Source: Bombus terrestris (lineage: Eukaryota > Arthropoda > Insecta > Hymenoptera > Apidae). Taken from it: DNA of 64,000 nucleotides. This document shows, piece by piece, positions 50,009 to 63,749 of the stretch (position 1 is the stretch's first letter; each line of letters opens with the position of its first letter). The DNA lies in the NCBI RefSeq assembly GCF_910591885.1, contig NC_063274.1:19056164-19120163 (forward strand), written 5' to 3'. The notes beneath the pieces are model-generated. The model was given only the letters and a program-made list of their open reading frames with translations. It was not told the origin of the DNA and did not search any database. A program made the position numbers and the translations under genes.

Positions 50009-53000
50009 TAACGTTATGTACTATAACGATATAACGTATAACGTTATGAACTATAACGATATAACGTAAAACGTTATATACGATAACGATATATCGTATA
50101 ACATTATGTACTATAACGATATAACGTATAACGTTATGTACTATAACGATATAACGTATAACGTTATGTACTATAACGATATAACGTATAACGTTATATA
50201 CTATAACGGTATAACGTAAAACGTTATATACGATATCGATATAACGTATAACGTTATATACGATAACGATATAACGCATAACGTTATATACGATAACGAT
50301 ATAACGTAAAACGTTATATACTATAACGATATAACGTATAACGTTATGTACTATAACGATATAACGTATAACGTTATGTACTATAACGATATAACGTATA
50401 ACGTTATATACTATAACGGTATAACGTAAAACGTTATATACGATATCGATATAACGTATAACGTTATATACGATAACGATATAACGCATAACGTTATATA
50501 CGATAACGATATAACGTAAAACGTTATATACTATAACGATATAACGTATAACGTTATGTAGTACTACGATATAACGTATAACGTTATGTAGTATTACGAT
50601 ATAACGTATAACGTTATATACTATATCGATATAACGTTTAACGTTATATACTATATCGATATAACGTATAACGTTATATACGATAACGATATAACGCATA
50701 ACGTTATATACCATAACGATATAACGTAAAACGTTATATACTATAACGATATAACGTATAATGTTATATACGATAGCGATATAACGTATAACGTTATATA
50801 CGATAACGATATAACGTATAACGTTATGTACTATAACGATATAACGTATAACGTTATATACTATAACGATATAACGTATAATGTTATATACGATAGCGAT
50901 ATAACGTATAACGTTATATACTATATCGATATAACGTATAACGTTATATACTATAACGATATAACGTACAACGTTATGTAGTATTACGATATAACGTATA
51001 ACGTTATGTAGTATTACGATATAACGTATAACGTTATGTAGTATTACGATATAACGTATAACGTTATGTAGTATTACGATATAACGTATAACGTTATGTA
51101 GTATTACGATATAACGTATAACGTTATATGCTATATCCATATAACGTATAACGTTATATACTATAACGATATAACGTATAACGTTATATACGATAGCGAT
51201 ATAACGTATAACGTTATATACGATAACGATATAACGTATAACGTTACGTACTATAACGATATAACGTATAACGTTATATACTATATCGATATAACGTTTA
51301 ACGTTCTATACTATATCGATATAACGTATAACGTTATATACTATAACGATATAACGTATAACGTTATGTAGTATTACGATATAACGTATAACGTTATGTA
51401 GTATTACGATATAACGTATAACGTTATATACTATATCGATATAACGTTTAACGTTATATACTATATCGATATAACGTATAACGTTATATACGATAACGAT
51501 ATAACGCATAACGTTATATACCATAACGATATAACGTAAAACGTTATATACTATAACGATATAACGTATAATGTTATATACGATAGCGATATAACGTATA
51601 ACGTTATATACGATAACGATATAACGTATAACGTTATGTACTATAACGATATAACGTATAACGTTATATACTATATAGATATAACGTTTAACGTTATATA
51701 CTATATCGATATAACGTATAACGTTATATACTATATCGATATAACGTAAAACGTTAGAAACTATATCGTTATAACGTATAACGTTATATACTATATCGAT
51801 ATAACGTATAACGTTATATACTATAACGATATAACGTACAACGTTATGTAGTATTACGATATAACGTATAACGTTATGTAGTATTACGATATAACGTATA
51901 ACGTTATGTAGTATTACGATATAACGTATAACGTTATGTAGTATTACGATATAACGTATAACGTTATATGCTATATCCATATAACGTATAACGTTATATA
52001 CTATAACGATATAACGTATAACGTTATGTACTATAACGATATAACGTATAACGTTATATACGATAACGATATAACGGATAACGTTATATACGATAGCGAT
52101 ATAACGTATAACGTTATATACGATAACGATATAACGTATAACGTTATGTACTATAACGATATCGTATAACGTTATATACTATATCGATATAACGTTTAAC
52201 GTTATATACTATATCGATATAACGTATAACGTTATATACGATAACGATATAACGCATAACGTTATATACCATAACGATATAACGTAAAACGTTATATACT
52301 ATAACGATATAACGTATAACGTTATATACGATAGCGATATAACGTATAACGTTATATACGATAACGATATAACGTATAACGTTATGTACTATAACGATAT
52401 AACGTATAACGTTATATACTATATCGATATAACGTTTAACGTTATATACTATATCGATATAACGTATAACGTTATATACTATATCGATATAACGTATAAC
52501 GTTATATACGATAACGATATAACGTATAACGTTATATACGATAGCGATATAACGCATAACGTTATATACCATAACGATATAACGTAAAACGTTATATACT
52601 ATAACGATATAACGTATAACGTTATGTAGTATTACGATATAACGTATAACGTTATGTAGTATTACGATATAACGTATAACGTTATATACGATAACGATAT
52701 AACGCATAACATTATATACCATAACGATATAACGTAAAACGTTATATACTATAACGATATAACGTAAAACGTTATATACGATAACGATATAACGTATAAC
52801 GTTATATACGATAACGATATAACGTATAACGTTATAAACTATATCGTTATAACGTATAACGTTATATACTATATGGATATAATGTATAACGTTATATACT
52901 ATAACGATATAACGTAAAACGTTATATACGATAACGATATAACGTATAACGTTATAAGCTATATCGTTATAACGTATAACGTGATATGCTATAACGATAT

Positions 53001-53576
53001 AACGTATAACGTTATATACGATAACGATATAACGTATAACGTTATGTAGTATTACGATATAACGTATAACGTTATGTAGTATTACGATATAACGTATAAC
53101 GTTATGAACTATAACGATATAACGTAAAACGTTATATACGATAACGATATATCGTATAACATTATGTAATATAACGATATAACGTATAACGTTATGTACT
53201 ATAACGATATAACGTATAATGTTATATACGATAGCGATATAACGTATAACGTTATATACTATATCGATATAACGTATAACGTTATATACTATAACGATAT
53301 AACGTACAACGTTATGTAGTATTACGATATAACGTATAACGTTATGTAGTATTACGATATAACGTATAACGTTATGTAGTATTACGATATAACGTATAAC
53401 GTTATGTAGTATTACGATATAACGTATAACGTTATGTAGTATTACGATATAACGTATAACGTTATATGCTATATCCATATAACGTATAACGTTATATACT
53501 ATAACGATATAACGTATAACGTTATATACGATAGCGATATAACGTATAACGTTATATACGATAACGATATAACGTA
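50009..53576 (+). repeat. 3,568-bp direct tandem duplication, second copy
   Basis: Follows the first copy with no spacer. The right edge is near 53580, where GTTACGTAC replaces the GTTATGTAC found at 50011. The 28-bp unit is present in both copies, so the 2-bp loss is older than this duplication. Confidence 0.92.
52160..52187 (+). repeat. 28-bp repeat unit, copy of the one at 48592
   Basis: Same missing AA in TATCGTATAACG, exactly 3,568 bp to the right of the first instance, within the second duplication copy. Confidence 0.92.
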
Positions 53577-56070
53577 TAACGTTACGTACTATAACGATAT
53601 AACGTATAACGTTATATACTATATCGATATAACGTTTAACGTTCTATACTATATCGATATAACGTATAACGTTATATACTATAACGATATAACGTATAAC
53701 GTTATGTAGTATTACGATATAACGTATAACGTTATGTAGTATTACGATATAACGTATAACGTTATATACTATATCGATATAACGTTTAACGTTATATACG
53801 ATAGCGATATAACGTATAACGTTATATACGATAACGATATAACGTATAACGTTATATACGATAACGATATAACGTATAACGTTATGTACTATAACGATAT
53901 AACGTATAACGTTATATACTATATAGATATAACGTTTAACGTTATATACTATATCGATATAACGTATAACGTTATATACTATATCGATATATCGTAAAAC
54001 GTTATATACGATAACGATATATCGTATAACATTATGTACTATAACGATATAACGTATAACGTTATATACGATAACGATATAACGTATAACGTTATAAACT
54101 ATATCGTTATAACGTATAACGTTATGTAGTATTACGATATAACGTATAACGTTATGTAGTATTACGATATAACGTATAACGTTATATACTATAACGATAT
54201 AACGTACAACGTTATGTAGTATTACGATATAACGTATAACGTTATGTAGTATTACGATATAACGTATAACGTTATGTAGTATTACGATATAACGTATAAC
54301 GTTATATACTATAACGATATACCGTATAACGTTATATACGATAAGGATATAACGTATAACGTTATATACGATAGCGATATAACGTAAAACGTTATATACG
54401 ATAACGATATATCGTATAACATTATGTACTATAACGATATAACGTATAACGTTATATACGATAACGATATAACGTATAACGTTATAAACTATATCGTTAT
54501 AACGTATAACGTTATGTAGTATTACGATATAACGCATAACGTTATATACCATAACGATATAACGTAAAACGTTATATACTATAACGATATAACGTAAAAC
54601 GTTATATACGATAACGATATAACGTATAACGTTATATACGATAACGATGTAACGTATAACGTTATAAACTATATCGTTATAACGTATAACGTTATATGCT
54701 CTATCCATATAACGTATAACGTTATATACTATATCGATATAACGTATAACGTTATATGCTATAACGATATAACGTATAACGTTATATACTGTAACGATAT
54801 AACGTATAACGTTATATAGTATAACGATATAACGTATAACGTTATATACGATAACGATATAACGTATAACGTTATGTAGTATTACGATATAACGTATAAC
54901 GTTATATAGTATAACGATATAACGTATAACGTTATATGCTATATCCATATAACGTATAACGTTATATACTATAACGATATAACGTACAACGTTATGTAGT
55001 ATTACGATATAACGTATAACGTTATGTAGTATTACGATATAACGTATAACGTTATGTACTATAACGATATAACGTATAACGTTATGTACTATAACGATAT
55101 AACGTATAACGTTATATACTATATCGATATAACGTTTAACGTTATATACTATATCGATATAACGTATAACGTTATATACGATAACGATATAACGCATAAC
55201 GTTATATACCATAACGATATAACGTAAAACGTTATATACTATAACGATATAACGTATAACGTTATATACGATAGCGATATAACGTATAACGTTATATACG
55301 ATAACGATATAACGTATAACGTTATGTACTATAGCGATATAACGTATAACGTTATATACTATATCGATATAACGTTTAACGTTATATACTATATCGATAT
55401 AACGTATAACGTTATGAACTATAACGATATAACGTAAAACGTTATATACGATAACGATATATCGTATAACATTATGTACTATAACGATATAACGTATAAC
55501 GTTATGTACTATAACGATATAACGTATAACGTTATATACGATAACGATATAACGCATAACGTTATATACCATAACGATATAACGTTTAACGTTATATACT
55601 ATATCGATATAACGTATAACGTTATGAACTATAACGATATAACGTAAAACGTTATATACGATAACGATATATCGTATAACATTATGTACTATAACGATAT
55701 AACGTATAACGTTATGTAGTATTACGATATAACGTATAACGTTATGTAGTATTACGATATGACGTATAACGTTATATACGATAACGATATAACGCATAAC
55801 ATTATATACCATAACGATATAACGTATATCGTTATGTACTATAACGATATAACGTATAACGTTATATACTCTAACGATATAACGTAAAACGTTATATACG
55901 ATATCGATATAACGTAAAACGTTATATACGATATCGATATAACGTATAACGTTATATACGATAACGATATAACGTATAACGTTATATACGATAGCGATAT
56001 AACGCATAACGTTATATACCATAACGATATAACGTAAAACGTTATATACTATAACGATATAACGTATAAC

Positions 56071-57510
56071 GTTATGTAGTATTACGATATAACGTATAAC
56101 GTTATGTAGTATTACGATATGACGTATAACGTTATATACGATAACGATATAACGCATAACATTATATACCATAACGATATAATGTATATCGTTATGTACT
56201 ATAACGATATAACGTATAACGTTATATACTCTAACGATATAACGTAAAACGTTATATACGATATCGATATAACGTAAAACGTTATATACGATATCGATAT
56301 AACGTATAACGTTATATACGATAACGATATAACGTATAACGTTATGAACTATAACGATATAACGTAAAACGTTATATACGATAACGATATATCGTATAAC
56401 ATTATGTACTATAACGATATAACGTAAAACGTTATATACGATAACGATATATCGGATAACATTATGTACTATAACGATATAACGTATAACGTTATATACG
56501 ATAACGATATAACGTATAACGTTATAAACTATATCGTTATAACGTATAACGTTATGTAGTATTACGATATAACGTATAACGTTATGTAGTATTACGATAT
56601 AACGTATAACGTTATATACTATAACGATATACCGTATAACGTTATATACGATAACGATATAACGTATAACGTTATATACGATAGCGATATAACGTATAAC
56701 GTTATATACGATAACGATATAACGTATAACGTTACGTACTATAACGATATAACGTATAACGTTATATACTATATCGATATAACGTTCAACGTTATATACT
56801 ATATCGATATAACGTATAACGTTATATACTATAACGATATAACGTATAACGTTATGTAGTATTACGATATAAGGTATAACGTTATGTAGTATTACGATAT
56901 AACGTATAACGTTATATACTATATCGATATAACGTTTAACGTTATATACTATATCGATATAACGTATAACGTTATATACGATAACGATATAACGCATAAC
57001 GTTATATACCATAACGATATAACGTAAAACGTTATATACTATAACGATATAACGTATAACGTTATATACGATAGCGATATAACGTATAACGTTATATATG
57101 ATAACGATATAACGTATAACGTTATGTACTATAACGATATAACGTATAACGTTATATACTATATCGATATAACGTTTAACGTTATATACTATATCGATAT
57201 AACGTATAACGTTATATACTATATCGATATAACGTAAAACGTTATAAACTATATCTTTATAACGTATAACGTTATATACTATATCGATATAACGTATAAC
57301 GTTATATACTATAACGATATAACGTATAACGTTATATAGTATTACGATATAACGTATAACGTTATGTAGTTTTACGATATAACGTATAACGTTATATACG
57401 ATAACGATATAACGTATAACGTTATGTAGTATTACGATATAACGTATAACGTTATGTAGTATTACGATATAACGTATAACGTTATGTAGTATTACGATAT
57501 AACGTATAAC
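56071..57510 (+). repeat. 1,440-bp (48-unit) tandem duplication, first copy
   Basis: Abuts its second copy at 57511-58950. Shared rare forms are TATATCGGATAAC (near 56450 and 57890), TATAAGGTATAAC (near 56870 and 58310) and ATATCTTTATAAC (near 57253 and 58693). At least three substitutions separate the copies: TAATGTATATC near 56181, GACGTATAAC near 58101 and GTAGTTTTACGA near 57366. Confidence 0.92.
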
Positions 57511-58950
57511 GTTATGTAGTATTACGATATAACGTATAACGTTATGTAGTATTACGATATGACGTATAACGTTATATACGATAACGATATAACGCATAAC
57601 ATTATATACCATAACGATATAACGTATATCGTTATGTACTATAACGATATAACGTATAACGTTATATACTCTAACGATATAACGTAAAACGTTATATACG
57701 ATATCGATATAACGTAAAACGTTATATACGATATCGATATAACGTATAACGTTATATACGATAACGATATAACGTATAACGTTATGAACTATAACGATAT
57801 AACGTAAAACGTTATATACGATAACGATATATCGTATAACATTATGTACTATAACGATATAACGTAAAACGTTATATACGATAACGATATATCGGATAAC
57901 ATTATGTACTATAACGATATAACGTATAACGTTATATACGATAACGATATAACGTATAACGTTATAAACTATATCGTTATAACGTATAACGTTATGTAGT
58001 ATTACGATATAACGTATAACGTTATGTAGTATTACGATATAACGTATAACGTTATATACTATAACGATATACCGTATAACGTTATATACGATAACGATAT
58101 GACGTATAACGTTATATACGATAGCGATATAACGTATAACGTTATATACGATAACGATATAACGTATAACGTTACGTACTATAACGATATAACGTATAAC
58201 GTTATATACTATATCGATATAACGTTCAACGTTATATACTATATCGATATAACGTATAACGTTATATACTATAACGATATAACGTATAACGTTATGTAGT
58301 ATTACGATATAAGGTATAACGTTATGTAGTATTACGATATAACGTATAACGTTATATACTATATCGATATAACGTTTAACGTTATATACTATATCGATAT
58401 AACGTATAACGTTATATACGATAACGATATAACGCATAACGTTATATACCATAACGATATAACGTAAAACGTTATATACTATAACGATATAACGTATAAC
58501 GTTATATACGATAGCGATATAACGTATAACGTTATATATGATAACGATATAACGTATAACGTTATGTACTATAACGATATAACGTATAACGTTATATACT
58601 ATATCGATATAACGTTTAACGTTATATACTATATCGATATAACGTATAACGTTATATACTATATCGATATAACGTAAAACGTTATAAACTATATCTTTAT
58701 AACGTATAACGTTATATACTATATCGATATAACGTATAACGTTATATACTATAACGATATAACGTATAACGTTATATAGTATTACGATATAACGTATAAC
58801 GTTATGTAGTATTACGATATAACGTATAACGTTATATACGATAACGATATAACGTATAACGTTATGTAGTATTACGATATAACGTATAACGTTATGTAGT
58901 ATTACGATATAACGTATAACGTTATGTAGTATTACGATATAACGTATAAC
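57511..58950 (+). repeat. 1,440-bp tandem duplication, second copy
   Basis: Same 48-unit series as 56071-57510. It ends just before an ATGCTATATCCA unit (58981), which is absent at the corresponding place in the first copy. Confidence 0.92.
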
Positions 58951-60720
58951 GTTATGTAGTATTACGATATAACGTATAACGTTATATGCTATATCCATAT
59001 AACGTATAACGTTATAAACTATATCGTTATAACGTATAACGTTATGTAGTATTACGATATAACGTATAACGTTATGTAGTATTACGATATAACGTATAAC
59101 GTTATATACTATAACGATATACCGTATAACGTTATATACGATAACGATATAACGTATAACGTTATATACGATAGCGATATAACGTATAACGTTATATACG
59201 ATAACGATATAACGTATAACGTTACGTACTATAACGATATAACGTATAACGTTATATACTATATCGATATAACGTTTAACGTTCTATACTATATCGATAT
59301 AACGTATAACGTTATATACTATAACGATATAACGTATAACGTTATGTAGTATTACGATATAACATATAACGTTATGTAGTATTACGATATAACGTATAAC
59401 GTTATATACTATATCGATATAACGTTTAACGTTATATACTATATCGATATAACGTATAACGTTATATACGATAACGATATAACGCATAACGTTATATACC
59501 ATAACGATATAACGTAAAACGTTATATACTATAACGATATAACGTATAATGTTATATACGATAGCGATATAACGTATAACGTTATATACGATAACGATAT
59601 AACGTATAACGTTATGTACTATAACGATGTAACGTATAACGTTATATACTATATAGATATAACGTTTAACGTTATATACTATATCGATATAACGTATAAC
59701 GTTATATACTATATCGATATAACGTAAAACGTTATAAACTATATCGTTATAACGTATAGCGTTATATACTATATCGATATAACGTATAACGTTATATACT
59801 ATAACGATATAACGTACAACGTTATGTAGTATTACGATATAACGTATAACGTTATGTAGTATTACGATATAACGTATAACGTTATGTAGTATTACGATAT
59901 AACGTATAACGTTATATACGATAACGATATAACGCATAACGTTATATACCATAACGATATAACGTAAAACGTTATATACTATAACGATATAACGTAAAAC
60001 GTTATATACGATAACGATATAACGTATAACGTTATATACGATAACGATGTAACGTATAACGTTATAAACTATATCGTTATAACGTATAACGTTATATGCT
60101 ATATCCATATAACGTATAACGTTATATACTATATCGATATAACGTATAACGTTATATGCTATAACGATATAACGTATAACGTTATATACTGTAACGATAT
60201 AACGTAAAACGTTATATACTATAACGATATAACGTATAACGTTATGTAGTATTACGATATAACGTATAACGTTATGTAGTATTACGATATAACGTATAAC
60301 GTTATATACGATAACGATATAACGCATAACATTATATACCATAACGATATAACGTAAAACGTTATGTACTATAACGATATAACGTATAACGTTATATACT
60401 ATATCGATATAACGTTTAACGTTATATACTATATCGATATAACGTATAACGTTATGTACTATAACGATATAACGTAAAACGTTATATACTATAACGATAA
60501 AACGTATAACGTTATATACGATAGCGATATAACGTATAACGTTATATACGATAACGATATAACGTATAACGTTATGTACTATAACGATATAACGTATAAC
60601 GTTATATACTATATCGATATAACGTTTAACGTTATATACTATATCGATATAACGTATAACGTTATATACTATATCGATATAACGTATAACGTTATATACG
60701 ATAACGATATAACGTATAAC

Positions 60721-61200
60721 GTTATATACGATAGCGATATAACGCATAACGTTATATACCATAACGATATAACGTAAAACGTTATATACTATAACGATAT
60801 AACGTATAACGTTATGTAGTATTACGATATAACGTATAACGTTATATACTATATGGATATAACGCATAACGTTATATACCATAACGATATAACGTAAAAC
60901 GTTATATACGATAACGATATAACGTATAACGTTATATACGATAACGATATAACGTATAACGTTATATACGATAGCGATATAACGCATAACGTTATATACC
61001 ATAACGATATAACGTAAAACGTTATATACTATAACGATATAACGTATAACGTTATGTAGTATTACGATATAACGTATAACGTTATATACTATATGGATAT
61101 AACGCATAACGTTATATACCATAACGATATAACGTAAAACGTTATATACGATAACGATATAACGTATAACGTTATATACGATAACGATATAACGTATAAC
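60721..61200 (+). repeat. 240-bp (8-unit) tandem duplication
   Basis: Units 60721-60960 and 60961-61200 are the same series and contain the ATACTATATGGA form followed by CATAACG with ATACCATAACGA. I see no difference between the copies. Confidence 0.9.
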
Positions 61201-62207
61201 GTTATGTACTATAACGATATAACGTATAACGTTATATACTATATCGATATAACGTTTAACGTTATATACTATATCGTTATAACGTATAACGTTATATACT
61301 ATATGGATATAATGTATAACGTTATATACTATAACGATATAACGTAAAACGTTATATACGATAACGATATAACGTATAACGTTATAAGCTATATCGTTAT
61401 AACGTATAACGTGATATGCTATAACGATATAACGTATAACGTTATATACGATAACGATATAACGTATAACGTTATGTAGTATTACGATATAACGTATAAC
61501 GTTATGTAGTATTACGATATAACGTATAACGTTATGTAGTATTACGATATAACGTATAACGTTATGTAGTATTACGATATAACGTATAACGTTATGTAGT
61601 ATTACGATATAACGTATAACGTTATATGCTATATCCATATAACGTATAACGTTATATACTATAACGATATAACGTATAACGTTATGTACTATAACGATAT
61701 AACGTATAACGTTATATACGATAACGATATAACGGATAACGTTATATACGATAGCGATATAACGTATAACGTTATATACGATAACGATATAACGTATAAC
61801 GTTATGTACTATAGCGATATAACGTATAACGTTATATACTATATCGATATAACGTTTAACGTTATATACTATAACGATATAACGTAAAACGTTATATACG
61901 ATAACGATATAACGTATAACGTTATAAGCTATATCGTTATAACGTATAACGTGATATGCTATAACGATATAACGTATAACGTTATATACGATAACGATAT
62001 AACGTATAACGTTATGTAGTATTACGATATAACGTATAACGTTATTTAGTATTACGATATGACGTATAACGTTATATACGATAACGATATAACGCATAAC
62101 ATTATATACCATAACGATATAACGTATATCGTTATGTACTATAACGATATAACGTATAACGTTATATACTCTAACGATATAACGTAAAACGTTATATACG
62201 ATATCGT

Positions 62208-62231
62208 ATATAACGTTATATACGATAACGA
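62208..62231 (+). repeat. 24-bp truncated repeat unit
   Basis: The preceding unit ends ATATCGT and this one begins ATATAACGTTATATACG, so six bases of the usual TATAACGTATAACG start are gone. It is the shortest unit in the window and sets the register for the final 1.8 kb. Confidence 0.88.
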
Positions 62232-62670
62232 TATAACGTATAACGTTATATACGATAGCGATATAACGCATAACGTTATATACCATAACGATATAACGTA
62301 AAACGTTATATACTATAACGATATAACGTATAACGTTATGTAGTATTACGATATAACGTATAACGTTATGTAGTATTACGATATGACGTATAACGTTATA
62401 TACGATAACGATATAACGCATAACATTATATACCATAACGATATAACGTATATCGTTATGTACTATAACGATATAACGTATAACGTTATATACACTAACG
62501 ATATATCGTATAACATTATGTACTATAACGATATAACGTATAACGTTATGTACTATAACGATATAACGTATAACGTTATATACTATAACGATATAACGTA
62601 AAACGTTATATACGATATCAATATAACGTATAACGTTATATACGATAACGATATAACGCATAACGTTATG

Positions 62671-63749
62671 TAGTATTACGATATAACGTATAACGTTATG
62701 TAGTATTACGATATAACGTATAACGTTATATACTATATCGATATAACGTTTAACGTTATATACTATATCGATATAACGTATAACGTTATGAACTATAACG
62801 ATATAACGTGAAACGTTATATACGATAACGATATATCGTATAACATTATGTACTATAACGATATAACGTATAACGTTATGTACTATAACGATATAACGTA
62901 TAACGTTATATACTATAACGATATAACGTAAAACGTTATATACGATATCAATATAACGTATAACGTTATATACGATAACGATATAACGCATAACGTTATA
63001 TACGATAACGATATAACGTAAAACGTTATGTAGTATTACGATATAACGTATAACGTTACGTACTATAACGATATAACGTATAAGGTTATATACTATATCG
63101 ATATAACGTTCAACGTTATATACTATATCGATATAACGTATAACGTTATATACTATAACGATATAACGTATAACGTTATGTAGTATTACGATATAACGTA
63201 TAACGTTATGTAGTATTACGATATAACGTATAACGTTATATACTATATCGTTATAACGTATAACGTTATGTAGTATTACGATATAACGTATAACGTTACG
63301 TACTATAACGATATAACGTATAAGGTTATATACTATATCGATATAACGTTCAACGTTATATACTATAACGATATAACGTATAACGTTATGTAGTATTACG
63401 ATATAACGTATAACGTTATGTAGTATTACGATATAACGTATAACGTTATATACTATATCGATATAACGTTTAACGTTATATACTATATCGATATAACGTA
63501 TAACGTTATGAACTATAACGATATAACGTGAAACGTTATATACGATAACGATATATCGTATAACATTATGTACTATAACGATATAACGTATAACGTTATG
63601 TACTATAACGATATAACGTATAACGTTATATACTATAACGATATAACGTAAAACGTTATATACGATATCAATATAACGTATAACGTTATATACGATAACG
63701 ATATAACGCATAACGTTATATACGATAACGATATAACGTAAAACGTTAT
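62671..63749 (+). repeat. 360-bp block repeated at a 720-bp offset near the window end
   Basis: Units at about 62671-63029 recur at about 63391-63749. Both copies have the rare GTGAAACG unit (near 62809 and 63529) and the ACGATATCAATATAACG unit (near 62940 and 63660). Between them, the TAAGGTTATATAC form appears twice, 240 bp apart (near 63083 and 63323). Confidence 0.85.
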
